Shown here in pieces: positions 24,865-36,058 of a DNA stretch of 64,000 nt. The notes beneath the pieces were generated by a model that was given only the letters and a program-made list of their open reading frames with translations, was not told the origin of the DNA and made no database searches. How positions within the stretch are numbered: position 1 is the first letter of the stretch; each line of letters starts with the position of its first letter. Made by a program: the position numbers and the translations under genes. The stretch is from Sphingomonas insulae (GTDB taxonomy: Bacteria; Pseudomonadota; Alphaproteobacteria; Sphingomonadales; Sphingomonadaceae): contig NZ_CP048422.1 in the NCBI RefSeq assembly GCF_010450875.1, positions 985,001 to 1,049,000 on the forward strand, read 5' to 3'.

Positions 24865-27702
24865 TTATTTCAGTGTTGCGCTGTCGAGGTTGAGTTGGGC
24901 TTCGGTCAGGGTTTCGGTACCCGGCCGGGCGGCCTTCAGGGGGGCGATGAACTGTTTCGCATCGCCGACCACCGCGACGCTTGCCGTCGCCGGGTCGAGT
25001 AATGCCGCCGCCGCCGATTGGGCGGCTGCCGGTGTGACCTGTTCGACCTTGGCCGTGTAGCTCTGCAATTCGCCGAGCGGCACGCCGTCCAGGACGTATT
25101 CGCCGAGGATGTCGGCGATGCCGCCGGTGGTTTCGACCGTTCGACCGAAACTGCCGACCAGCACCGCCTTACGCGTGGCGAGTTCCGCCTCCGGCACCGG
25201 CGCGGTACCCAGCCGCGCCATCTCGGCGGTCATCAGCGTCACCACCTCTGCCGCGGTCTGGTTCTTGGTCTGTGTCCGGGCGGCGACGCTGCCGATCTCG
25301 CGCGCCGCATCGACGCTGCTCGACGCGCCATAGGCAAGGCCGCGCTTGATCCGGATCTCCTGATTCAATCGCGACGAGAAGCCGCCACCGAGGACGGTGT
25401 TGGCGACGGCGAACGGATAGTAGCGCGCATCCGACCGCGCGATCGCCGGTCGTTCGACGACGACCCCGGCCTGGCCGGCGCCGGGCATGTCGACGACGAT
25501 GGTACGCGGGGCGGGAAGCGTGGCGGATGCGGGAGCCGGAGTGCTGGCGGCGACGGACGTCCGCCAGCTGCCGAGCTGTGCCTGCGCCAACGACCTTGCC
25601 TGCGCCGGGGTGACGTCGCCCACCAGGATCAACGCTGCATGGTCCGGACGCCACGTACGTGCATAAGCGGCGGTGACGTCGCTGCGCGTGATCGCCTTGA
25701 GCGAGGTGGGCGTGCCGCTGCCGGGGGCGCCGAACGGGGCGCTGCCGAACGCCGCACGGTCGGCGACCAGGGCGGCGAGCTGGCTGGGGTTCTTGAGGGC
25801 GACGGTGACGCCGTCGATCTGCTGCGCCCGGGCGCGCTCCAGTTCCTCCGCGGAAAAGGCGGGATGCGTCGCGACATCGGCGAGGATGGCCATCGCCGGT
25901 GCGAGCTGGTCCGATTTCACCGTCACGTCCACCGAGCCGCCACCATAAGCGGCATCGGTGCCGATCGCCCCGCCGAGGCTCTCGATCTCGCGGGCGATCT
26001 GGGTCGCGGAGCGGGTCGCCGTTCCCTTGGTCATCAGCGTCGCCGCCAGGCTGCTGACACCGGAGCGGTCAGCGGGGTCGAGCGCCTGCCCGCCGCTCGA
26101 CACCAGATAAGCGGTGGCGATCGGCAGATCGTGACGTTCGACGGTGATGACGCGGAGCCCGTTGGCGAGTCGCGTCTCGACCGGCTGCGGCAGGTTCGCC
26201 TTGATCGGTGCGGCCGGGGCGGGGGGCTGGATGCGCTGCCCCTCGGGTGCCGGCGTGACGATCGCGATCGTGGCGGGCGCCTGCAACGGAGCGGTCTGCA
26301 CGGTCGATGCGACGGTGATCGTATCGCCGGTCTTGCCGGCCGGCCTGGCCGTATCGGGCAGGTAGCGGATCGTCGCCGACTGGTTCTCGCCCAGATACCG
26401 GCGTGCGACCCGCTGTATGTCGGCGGTGGTGACCCGGGCGATAGCGGCGAGCTGGCGGTCGGCGGTACGGGGATCACCATCGATGATGACCGAACTGGCG
26501 AGGATGCGCGCCTTGCCCTCCGCGGTTTCGCGGCTCTTGATCGCGGCGGTGAGGATTTCGTTCTTCGCCTCGCCCAATTCGGCCGCCGTCACCGGCGCGT
26601 CGCGGAAGCGGGCGATCTCGCGTTTCAGTGCGGCCTCGCCCTGATCGACGGTCTTGCCGCCGGCGAGGATCGCATAGGCGACAAGGTTGCCGGTCCCCTG
26701 CTTGCTGTCGAGGAACGACGAGGCGTCCTGCGCCAGTTGGTCGCGATAGACGAGGCTTTCGTAGAGCCGGCTGCTTTCCCCGGTCGACAGGATCGTCTGC
26801 AACACGTGGAGCGCCGGCAGGTCGGCATCCCGGTCGGCGGGCACGTGCCAGCTCATCAGCACCGCGGGCAGCGGCGTATTGGGTTCGTAGACGGTGTAGC
26901 GCACCGCCTTCGTCCGTTCCAGTTCCTTGACGGTTACGCGCGGGATGGCGGTGGTCGGCCTGGCGATCCCGGCGAAATAGCGGTCGATCCAGGCATCCAG
27001 CTGCCGGGGATCGAAATTGCCCGACACGACGAGAATGGCATTGTCGGGGCGGTAATAGGTAGCGTGGAAGCCGCGGACGTCGTCGATCGATGCCGCTTCC
27101 AGATTCTCGATGCTGCCGATCGTCGAGCGCGCATAGGGGTGCGTGGTGTAGGCGGCGGCAGACAGATAGGTCGAAAACAGCTTACCATAGGGCTGCGCGA
27201 GCGTGCTCTGACGCAATTCCTCCTTCACCACGTCGCGTTCGCTGGCGAAGCTCTTGGGCTCGACGACCAGGCTCGCCATCCGGTCCGCCTCGGCGAACAG
27301 CAGGCGTTGCAGGTGGTTGGCCGGCACGACCTCGTAATAATTGGTGTAATCGTCGTTGGTCGAGGCGTTGTTATAGCCGCCGACGTCTTCGGTCAGCCGG
27401 TCCATCTGTTCGCTGACGAGGTTGCGCGTGGCCTTGAACATCAGATGTTCGAACATGTGCGCAAAGCCGGAGCGGCCCTGCGGATCGTCCTTCGACCCGA
27501 CGTCGTACCAGACCTGCACGGCGACGTTGGTCGTGGTCGTATCGCGCAACGCATAGACGCGCAGGCCGTTCGCCAGCGTCCGTTCGGTGTAGGCGATCGG
27601 CTTGACGGCGGTGCTGTCCGGCTTCGGCGCGATCGTCTGGGCGGTGGCGGACAGGGGCAGCAGCGCGGCCCCGAGCAACAGGGCGACACGGACGAGGCGC
27701 AT
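24865..27702 (-). CDS. M16 family (pitrilysin-like) zinc peptidase, two-domain
   Basis: 945 residues with signal peptide MRLVRVALLLGAALLPLSATA. The N-terminal M16 half holds the inverted zinc site HMFEH (in SGFAHMFEHLMF) and a distal glutamate region. A second, catalytically inactive M16-like half begins near residue 515 (LANGLRVITVERHDLPIATAYLV). Such enzymes degrade peptides in the periplasm. The C-terminus ends LTEAQLNLDSATLK and is partly duplicated downstream as a relic. It starts with ATG 27702 and lies upstream of the argG and EF-hand region, in the opposite orientation to the EF-hand gene. Confidence 0.92.
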   Translation of the reverse strand: MRLVRVALLLGAALLPLSATAQTIAPKPDSTAVKPIAYTERTLANGLRVYALRDTTTTNVAVQVWYDVGSKDDPQGRSGFAHMFEHLMFKATRNLVSEQMDRLTEDVGGYNNASTNDDYTNYYEVVPANHLQRLLFAEADRMASLVVEPKSFASERDVVKEELRQSTLAQPYGKLFSTYLSAAAYTTHPYARSTIGSIENLEAASIDDVRGFHATYYRPDNAILVVSGNFDPRQLDAWIDRYFAGIARPTTAIPRVTVKELERTKAVRYTVYEPNTPLPAVLMSWHVPADRDADLPALHVLQTILSTGESSRLYESLVYRDQLAQDASSFLDSKQGTGNLVAYAILAGGKTVDQGEAALKREIARFRDAPVTAAELGEAKNEILTAAIKSRETAEGKARILASSVIIDGDPRTADRQLAAIARVTTADIQRVARRYLGENQSATIRYLPDTARPAGKTGDTITVASTVQTAPLQAPATIAIVTPAPEGQRIQPPAPAAPIKANLPQPVETRLANGLRVITVERHDLPIATAYLVSSGGQALDPADRSGVSSLAATLMTKGTATRSATQIAREIESLGGAIGTDAAYGGGSVDVTVKSDQLAPAMAILADVATHPAFSAEELERARAQQIDGVTVALKNPSQLAALVADRAAFGSAPFGAPGSGTPTSLKAITRSDVTAAYARTWRPDHAALILVGDVTPAQARSLAQAQLGSWRTSVAASTPAPASATLPAPRTIVVDMPGAGQAGVVVERPAIARSDARYYPFAVANTVLGGGFSSRLNQEIRIKRGLAYGASSSVDAAREIGSVAARTQTKNQTAAEVVTLMTAEMARLGTAPVPEAELATRKAVLVGSFGRTVETTGGIADILGEYVLDGVPLGELQSYTAKVEQVTPAAAQSAAAALLDPATASVAVVGDAKQFIAPLKAARPGTETLTEAQLNLDSATLK

Positions 27703-27827
27703 GGATCGAAGGCTCCGGCTCAGCGGGATGAATGCCGCAGGTTCAACCGGAGCGGGGCGATGGTGTCAATGCACCGCCACCCCGCCGTCCGTCATCACGC
27801 GGCGCGCCGGGTGGCGGAGGGTGGACC

Positions 27828-28016
27828 TCAATCCTTCTTCCGGCCCGAATTGGCGAACAGCACCGCCGCCGCCACGGCGGCCGAGCCGATGCCGACGCCG
27901 ATGATGCGCATCGGCCAATGGTTGCGGTTCACCTTGCCGCGCGACTTGGCGGCGGCGTCCTGCTGCGCCTTGGCCGCGGCGGCGGCTTCGAGGATTTCGT
28001 TGGGCTGGTCCGACAT
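27828..28016 (-). CDS. Small single-TM hypothetical protein (62 residues)
   Basis: 62 residues. A polar, alanine-rich N-terminal half (MSDQPNEILEAAAAAKAQQD) is followed by one transmembrane segment (WPMRIIGVGIGSAAVAAAVLFA) and a basic tail NSGRKKD. I do not recognise the family. It starts two bases after the tgt stop codon, so it is probably in the same transcript. It is absent as a named gene in the usual tgt context. Confidence 0.6.
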   Translation of the reverse strand: MSDQPNEILEAAAAAKAQQDAAAKSRGKVNRNHWPMRIIGVGIGSAAVAAAVLFANSGRKKD

Positions 28017-28018
28017 GT

Positions 28019-29860
<1,842 letters not shown>

Positions 29861-29864
<4 letters not shown>

Positions 29865-30892
29865 GACGATGGCAGCAACAGCGAGGCATCGCCATAGCTG
29901 TAGAAGCGATAGCCATGCGCGATGGCATGCGCATAGGCCGCCTGCATCCGCTCACGCCCCATCAGCGCCGATACTAACATGAACAGGGTCGATCTGGGCA
30001 GGTGGAAATTGGTGAGCAGGCCGTCGATGCCGCCGAAGACGTAGCCGGGCGTGATGAAGATCGACGTATCGCCGTCGAAGGGGCGGATGACGCGATCGGG
30101 ACCGGTGGCGCTTTCGATCAGGCGCAGCGACGTCGTGCCAACGGCGATCACGCGCCCGCCCGCGGCGCGCACCGCATTGAGCCGATCGGCGGTGGCGGTG
30201 TCGATGCGCCCCCATTCGGCGTGCATGCGGTGATCGGCGGTGTCGTCCGCCTTGACGGGTAGGAATGTGCCGGCGCCAACGTGCAGCGTCAGCGTTTCGT
30301 GCGCGATCCCTGCCGCATCGAGGGCGCCGATCAGGTCGGGGGTGAAATGCAGCGCCGCGGTGGGCGCGGCGACCGCGCCGGGTTCGGCAGCGAACATCGT
30401 CTGGTAATCCGCCGCATCCTGCGCATCGGTGGGACGCCTGGCGGCGATGTATGGCGGCAGCGGCATGCGGCCGGCGCGTTCGAGCAGCAGTTCCACCGGC
30501 TCGTCGCCGGCAAAGTCCAGCGCGAAGCTGCCGTCATCCGCTCGGTCGGAGGCGATGGCGGCGACATGGTTGCCGAAGTCGATGCGATCGCCGTCGCGTA
30601 GCCGCTTGGCGTTGCGGATGAAGGCGCGCCAGCGGCGCGGCCCCTCGCGCTTGTGCAGCGTCGCGCCGATCGACGCATCGCCACGGCGCCCTTCGAGCTG
30701 TGCGGGGATAACTCGGGTGTCGTTGAAGACGAGGCAGTCGCCGGCACGCAACTGGCCGGGCAGGTCGCGCACGATCAGGTCGCGTGTCGTATCGCCGGCG
30801 AGGACGAGCAGCCGCGCGGCGTCCCGCGGCACCGCCGGCCGCAGCGCGATACGCTCCGGCGGCAGTTCGAAATCGAAAAGGTCGACCTTCAC
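29861..30892 (-). CDS. queA: S-adenosylmethionine:tRNA ribosyltransferase-isomerase
   Basis: 343 residues. Adds the epoxycyclopentanediol moiety to preQ1 in tRNA, the step after tgt in queuosine synthesis. Family motifs are [54 protein letters not shown] [20 protein letters not shown] and [24 protein letters not shown]. Its start overlaps the cyclophilin stop, and its stop overlaps the EF-hand start, giving an operon of three. Confidence 0.95.
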
Positions 30893-31617
30893 CGCTTGGC
30901 AGCAGGCGCCTTGGCGGCGGCCGGCGCGCGCTTCGGCACGGACTTGCCAGCGGGCAGACTGCTGCTGGGCAAGGTCACCGGAGCGCCGAGCGTCACCGGC
31001 GCAGGTGCGGCGGCGGGCGTGTAGGGCGGGGGATTGTCCGCCGCGATATAGGCGCGGACGATCTTGGTCGGGTCCGTCGGCGGCTCGCCACGCTCGATGG
31101 CGTCGACATATTGCATGCCGTCGATCACGCGGCCGAAGACGGTGTATTTCTTATCGAGGCTGAGCCGCGGCTGGAAAACGATGAAGAATTGGCTGTTCGC
31201 GCTGTTTTCCGCATCGGCACGCGCCGCCGACACGGCACCGCGGACATGGGGCAGATAGTTGAATTCGGCATCGACGTTCGGCATCGTCGATCCGCCGGTG
31301 CCGTCACCCTTGGGATCGCCGCCCTGCGCCATGAAGCCATCGATGACGCGGTGGAACGCCAGCCCGTTGTAGAAGCCCTGCCGGGTCAGCGTCTTGATCC
31401 GTTCGACCATCTTGGGCGCGACGTCGGGGCGCAGCCAGATCGTCACGCGGCCGCCGTCCGACAGGTCGAGGAGCCACAGATTTTCCTTGTCGGTGGTCAG
31501 CGGCGGTGTCGGGCGTTCCTGGGGCACGACCGCGGTCTGGGCCGATGCGGACGAGGCCAGCGCCGGCAAGGCGAACAGGCACAGCAGGAGCGCTAGCAAA
31601 CGGGCGAACGGACGCAT
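30889..31617 (-). CDS. Periplasmic peptidyl-prolyl cis-trans isomerase, cyclophilin type
   Basis: 242 residues. Signal peptide [24 protein letters not shown]. Cyclophilin core with [40 protein letters not shown] and [14 protein letters not shown]. The C-terminal 40 residues are alanine-, proline- and lysine-rich ([12 protein letters not shown]). The insert [17 protein letters not shown] before the core fits the alphaproteobacterial form. It speeds proline isomerisation in envelope proteins. It is the first gene of the operon leading to queA. Confidence 0.92.
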   Translation of the reverse strand: MRPFARLLALLLCLFALPALASSASAQTAVVPQERPTPPLTTDKENLWLLDLSDGGRVTIWLRPDVAPKMVERIKTLTRQGFYNGLAFHRVIDGFMAQGGDPKGDGTGGSTMPNVDAEFNYLPHVRGAVSAARADAENSANSQFFIVFQPRLSLDKKYTVFGRVIDGMQYVDAIERGEPPTDPTKIVRAYIAADNPPPYTPAAAPAPVTLGAPVTLPSSSLPAGKSVPKRAPAAAKAPAAKR

Positions 31618-31710
31618 GGAATTCCCAACCTAGGTAATGCGGGGCGGCTTAGAGCAAATCGCAGGTTGCACCAAACTGAACATCATGGCGGCAATACGGC
31701 GATGGCCGGG

Positions 31711-32939
31711 TCAGCCCCGCCGCAGCGCCCGTTCACCCTCGATCATATAGTCGCGGGTGATCGGCAGTGCGGTGCGGCTGCGGCTGAACTGGATCTGATA
31801 GTTGACCAGCCCGCCGTTTTCGAACGCATTGGCGGCACCCGCCAGATAGAAGGTCCACATCCTGTAGAACCGTTCGTCGTACAGGGCGACGATCGCGTCG
31901 CGCGCCGCCAGCGTGCGGGCATACCATTCGTGCAGCGTATAGGCATAGTGCAGGCGCAGCACCTCGACGTCGGTCAGGAACAGCTTCAGCCCCTCGAACG
32001 CCTGCATGACCTCCGACAGCGCCGGGTTGTAGCCGCCCGGGAAGATGTATTTGGTGGTCCAGTCGTCGGTGACGCTGGGCGGGCCGAGCCGGCCGATGGT
32101 GTGGAGCAGCATTACGCCGTCGGGGGTGAGCAGGTCGCGGCATTTGCGGAAGAAGGTGCGATATTGCGGGGGCCGACATGTTCGAACATGCCGACCGACA
32201 CGATGCGGTCGAACCGGCCATCCACCCGGCGATAGTCGATGAGTTCGAAGCGCACCTGATCCGCCACGCCCGCGGCGGCGGCGCGTTCGCGGGCGATCTT
32301 CAACTGTTCCTCGGACAGGGTGACGCCGAGCACTTCCACGCCGAAATGCCTGTTGAGGTACAGGGCCATGCCGCCCCAGCCGCAGCCGATGTCGAGCACG
32401 CGCATGCCCGGGCGCAGCGCCAGCTTGGCGGCGATATGCGCGAGCTTGTCGGTCTGCGCCTGTTCCAGCGGATTGTCCGGGCTGGTGTAATAGGCGCAGC
32501 TATATTGTTTGTCGGCGTCGAGGAACAGGTCGTAGAGCCGCGCCGACAGGTCGTAGTGATGCGCGACGTTCCGCTTCGAGCGCCGTTCCATGTTGATGCG
32601 GTCGAGCCGGTGCTTCACCGCGCCGAGGCCGGTGACGAAGGCGGACGGCTTCAGCGCGTTCTGCCCACGTTCCCACGCGCTGTTGCGTTTGAGCAGGCGG
32701 ACGAGCCCCATGATGTCGTCGCGGTCCACGGTGAGCCGGCCGTCCATGTACATCTCGCCGGCCGCCAGCGCCGGGTTGCGCACGATCCGGGCAGCGACGC
32801 CGTGATCGGCGAAGCGAATGGTGACGTGGCCATATTCGGGATCGGGCGTGCCGAAGGTGGCGGGCGGTTTGCCGGGACGATGGAGGGTGAGTTGGCCACG
32901 CTTCACGGCGCGGCTGAGGAACATATCGATCAGCGCCAT
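31711..32939 (-). pseudogene. cfa: Cyclopropane-fatty-acyl-phospholipid synthase, one-base frameshift
   Basis: The 5' part reads MALIDMFLSRAVKRGQLTLH through the SAM-binding motif VLDIGCGWGGMALYL to VSVGMFEHVGP, then runs out of frame and stops at 32112. The rest continues in another frame from 32112 to 31711, reading QYRTFFRKCRDLLTPDG, then MLLHTIG and the expected YIFPGGYNPAL and EGERALRRG. The join is a run of five G (plus strand 32168-32172). One extra base there restores V-G-P-P-Q-Y-R-T-F-F. So the gene is either broken by a single deletion or misread. It would otherwise be about 410 residues, a normal length. It ends the operon with the molybdopterin oxidoreductase. Confidence 0.85.
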
Positions 32940-32957
32940 GGCGACGCCTTTAATCCG

Positions 32958-33704
32958 CTATATGCCTGCATACCAATCGTAATCGACGTTGTCTTCCCAA
33001 TAGCCGCCCTTGCCCTTGCCGATCCCGGCGAGGCTGTCGACGGCGTCGATGCCGGTCACGTATTTGGCGTGCTTGTAGCCCAGTTGCCGTTCGACCCGCA
33101 GGCGGACGGGGGCGCCGTGCGGCACGGTCAGGCGGGCGCCGTTCATCTTGAGCGCCAGGATCGTCTGCGGGTGGAAGGCGTCGACCGTATCGATCGATTC
33201 GTAATAGGGACGGCCGTTGTAGAGATCGGCGCAGGTGAACACGACGTAGCGGGCGGAACGCCGCATCCCGGCCGCATGCAGCACGGTGCCGAGCATCGGA
33301 CCCTGCCACGCGCCGATCGCGCTCCACCCCTCGACGCAATCGTGGCGGGTGATCTGCTTGCGGGCCGGCATCGAGGCGAGCTGCGCCAGGCTGAGCGACA
33401 GCGGCCGGTCGACGAGGCCGCCGACGTGCAGGCGATAGTCGGCGAAGTCGTTGGCGACCATCGCGGCATAGGCCGGGGTGCCCGGATCGCGGGTGCCGTT
33501 GGCGCGGAAAATCGGCGACATCTGTTCGGGGGTGAATTCGGGTGCCAGCGCGCCGCGATCCTGTAGCGCGCGTTGCAGGCCGCGGTGCATGTCCTCGCCC
33601 GAGAACAGGATTTTGCGCGCCTGCGGGATGGCCGCGACCTTGTCGCAGCCGGCGAGCAGCAGGCCGGCGCCGCCGGCGAGCAGGGTACGGCGAGGGAGAA
33701 TCAT
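32958..33704 (-). CDS. Molybdopterin-dependent oxidoreductase, Tat lipoprotein (sulfite-oxidase fold)
   Basis: 248 residues. The start MILPRRTLLAGGAGLLLAGCDK has twin arginines and a lipobox LAGC, so it should be exported folded and lipid-anchored. The molybdenum-ligand cysteine is in TRHDCVEGWSAIG, as in YedY/MsrP and sulfite oxidases. YHVDTVDAFHPQT-like segments and LTVPHGAPVRLRVERQLGYKHAKYV complete the fold. It ends GGYWEDNVDYDWYAG. Its ATG overlaps the cytochrome b stop by four bases. Substrate may be a methionine sulfoxide, another S- or N-oxide, or sulfite. Confidence 0.85.
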   Translation of the reverse strand: MILPRRTLLAGGAGLLLAGCDKVAAIPQARKILFSGEDMHRGLQRALQDRGALAPEFTPEQMSPIFRANGTRDPGTPAYAAMVANDFADYRLHVGGLVDRPLSLSLAQLASMPARKQITRHDCVEGWSAIGAWQGPMLGTVLHAAGMRRSARYVVFTCADLYNGRPYYESIDTVDAFHPQTILALKMNGARLTVPHGAPVRLRVERQLGYKHAKYVTGIDAVDSLAGIGKGKGGYWEDNVDYDWYAGI

Positions 33705-34426
33705 GTCCGGTCTCCGGTGGGGGGCACCTTCCACCTGCCGGTGATCATCGATCGCAGTTCGTTGCCCGCGCCGGCGAGGATGACGAGCGTCAGGTGGACG
33801 ACGACGAAGCCGCCGATCGCGGCGCAGGTGACGAAATGGATCGAGCGCGCGGACTGGCGACCGCCGAAGACCTCCAGCAGCCACGGCCATGCCGCGTCCA
33901 TCCCGGGCGACAGCGCCAGTCCGGTCAGGATCATCAACGGCAACAGGATAAAGATGGTGACGATGTAGCTCCATTTCTGGAGGCTGTTGTAGGCGCCGGG
34001 ATCGTCGGCGTCGTGGAAGCGGAAGTCGAGATGGTCGCGCACGTCCTGCGCCAGATGCGCGGGGCTGACGTCGGCGCGCGTCAGCCGGAGGTTGCGCTGG
34101 AAGTGGCGGTTGACGAGGCTGGCGATCATGAAGCCGAGCAGGCCGAAGGCGAGTACCAGCGCGAACAGCAGGTGCCAGCGCCGGGACAGCGCGAGATTGT
34201 AGTTGGCGGGGATGGTGATCCACGCCGGAAAGCGCGGCAGCTGCGCCCAGGCATGATCGAAATTCGCGCCGTAGCGGCCCCAGTACAGCCGCGGATGCGC
34301 GTTGGAGATGCCAAGGCCGCTGCCGATCAGGATGAAGATCGCGACGGCGTTGATCCAGTGCCAGATGCGGGTCGCCAGCGCATGGCGAAAGATCGATGTA
34401 CCGGCCACGGGCGCTATTGGGTCCAT
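33701..34426 (-). CDS. Cytochrome b (b561-like) membrane subunit
   Basis: 241 residues with four transmembrane helices. Haem-ligand histidines lie in TRIWHWINAVAIFILIGSG, SRRWHLLFALVLAFGLLG, ARSIHFVTC and FVVVHLTLVI. The family is the di-haem cytochrome b561/formate-dehydrogenase-gamma-like type. It should pass quinol electrons to the periplasmic molybdopterin protein encoded in the overlapping next gene, the arrangement of YedZ/MsrQ-like or SorT-type systems. Long hydrophilic loop at residues 55-90. Confidence 0.85.
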   Translation of the reverse strand: MDPIAPVAGTSIFRHALATRIWHWINAVAIFILIGSGLGISNAHPRLYWGRYGANFDHAWAQLPRFPAWITIPANYNLALSRRWHLLFALVLAFGLLGFMIASLVNRHFQRNLRLTRADVSPAHLAQDVRDHLDFRFHDADDPGAYNSLQKWSYIVTIFILLPLMILTGLALSPGMDAAWPWLLEVFGGRQSARSIHFVTCAAIGGFVVVHLTLVILAGAGNELRSMITGRWKVPPTGDRT

Positions 34427-34452
34427 CCCCGGGTTGTAGCAGTTATGCAGCC

Positions 34453-35070
34453 ATGACCGAATGGCATTTTTACGAGCCCCGCGACGGCCACCGCCTGCCG
34501 CACGACCCCCTCAACGCGATGGTGGCGCCGCGCCCGATCGGCTGGATCAGCAGCGTGTCGGCCGACGGGGTGCGCAACATCGCGCCCTACAGCTTCTTCA
34601 ACCTGGTCAACTACACGCCGCCGCTGATCGCCTTTTCCAGCATGGGGTGGAAGGACAGCGTCGCCAACATCGAGGCGACCGGCGCATTCGTCTGGAACCT
34701 GGCGACGCGGGATCTGGCGGAGGCGATGAACGCGACATCGGCGACGGTGGCGGCGGACGTCGACGAATTCGCGCTGGCGGGGCTGGCGACCACGCCGTCG
34801 CGGCTGGTGGCGCTCGAACGGGTGGCGGCGAGCCCGGTGGCGTTCGAATGCAAGCTGACGCAGCTGATACGCCTGCGCGACCGGCATGGCGCGGACCTCG
34901 ACCAGTATCTGGTGATCGGCGAGGCGATCGGCATCCACATCGACACCGCGATGCTGGAGGACGGCGTGTACCAGACCGCCCGCGCCCGCCCGATCCTGCG
35001 CGGCGGGGGACCGGCGGATTATTTCGAGGTGACCGAGGCGAACCTGTTCCGGATGCGGCGGCCCGGCTGA
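34453..35070 (+). CDS. Flavin reductase family protein
   Basis: 205 residues of the FMN-binding split-barrel flavin reductase family. Typical segments are LNAMVAPRPIGWISSVSADG, NIAPYSFFNLVNYTPPLIAF and TGAFVWNLATRDLAEAMNA. The C-terminal residues ADYFEVTEANLFRMRRPG complete the domain. Transfers NAD(P)H electrons to flavin, or binds flavin in another role. It is divergent from the cytochrome b gene (26 bases apart). ATG 34453 is the first start that fits the family (MTEWHFYEP). Confidence 0.85.
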   Translation: MTEWHFYEPRDGHRLPHDPLNAMVAPRPIGWISSVSADGVRNIAPYSFFNLVNYTPPLIAFSSMGWKDSVANIEATGAFVWNLATRDLAEAMNATSATVAADVDEFALAGLATTPSRLVALERVAASPVAFECKLTQLIRLRDRHGADLDQYLVIGEAIGIHIDTAMLEDGVYQTARARPILRGGGPADYFEVTEANLFRMRRPG

Positions 35071-35290
35071 CGATGGTGCGCCGACAGCCGGTGCGGGAGC
35101 GCGCCAGCGGAGCGACATGAGCAACTTAAGCACCCGTACGGAAACTTGACGGTCCGATCGTTTCCGTTTCGGCGATAATGCCAGACGGCGCCGATAACCG
35201 ACGGGCGGTATCGCGTCGTGGCGGCGTAGGACAGGCCCGGCCCGATTCGCAAACCGGAGCAACGGGTTGCGGCGGTCGGCGTCCGACGGG

Positions 35291-36049
35291 TCAGGCGTAG
35301 GCGCGCCAGAAGAACACGGCGGTGGTGACGATCGTCACCAGCAGCGTCCAGCCGCGGATGATGCCGGGCGACAGGCGACGACCGACCAGCGCGCCGCAAT
35401 AGCCGCCGGCGATCGACCCGATCATCATCGGCAGGCACAGGGTCCAGGCGATCATGCCGCTCGCTATGAACACGATCGTCGCGGCGGTGTTGGCGACCGC
35501 CAGCATCAGCGTGCGCGGGGCGGCGAGCGATGCCGGGCTGGCGCCGGTGAGCAGGCCCCACATCGCGGTCAGCATCATGCCGACGCCGCCGCCGAAATAG
35601 CCGCCATAGATGCCGAGCAACGCCTGCCCCGCGACGATGCTGCGCGGCCCGGCGGCGAAGCGCGCGCTAAGCCAGTCGGACGCGTGGCGGCCGAGCGCGA
35701 TGGCGATGGTCGCGGCGAGCAGCAGCCACGGCACGATCACGTCGAACGCCCGCGCGGGCGTCCAGGCGAGCAGCAGGCTGCCGGCGAGGCCACCGGCGAA
35801 GGTAATGCCGGCGAGCGTGCGGATACCGATGCCGCCGATCGGGGCGAGGCCGGCGCGATAGGCCCAGGCACTCGCGACCGCGCCCGGCTGCACCGCGACG
35901 TTGCTGGTGGCGTTGGCGACCGTCGAGGGCAGGCCGAGCGCGATCAGCGTCGGCATCGTCGCGAACGAACCGCCGCCCGCCAGTGCGTTCATCGCCCCGC
36001 CCAGCATGCCTGCGCCCGCCGCCAGCGCAAGCGCGCCCCAGTCGGTCAT
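35291..36049 (-). CDS. TauE/SafE family sulfite/anion exporter
   Basis: 252 residues, about eight transmembrane helices in two repeats. TauE/SafE markers are GGGSFATMPTLIALGLPSTVANATSNVAVQ and the second half YGGYFGGGVGMMLTAMWGLL and NTAATIVFI. These proteins move sulfite, sulfoacetate or other organic anions. It begins nine bases after rlmN ends on the same strand. A molybdopterin oxidoreductase lies 2 kb away, with a divergent flavin reductase between, so a shared sulfur role is speculative. Confidence 0.9.
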   Translation of the reverse strand: MTDWGALALAAGAGMLGGAMNALAGGGSFATMPTLIALGLPSTVANATSNVAVQPGAVASAWAYRAGLAPIGGIGIRTLAGITFAGGLAGSLLLAWTPARAFDVIVPWLLLAATIAIALGRHASDWLSARFAAGPRSIVAGQALLGIYGGYFGGGVGMMLTAMWGLLTGASPASLAAPRTLMLAVANTAATIVFIASGMIAWTLCLPMMIGSIAGGYCGALVGRRLSPGIIRGWTLLVTIVTTAVFFWRAYA

Positions 36050-36058
36050 CAGGCGCGA

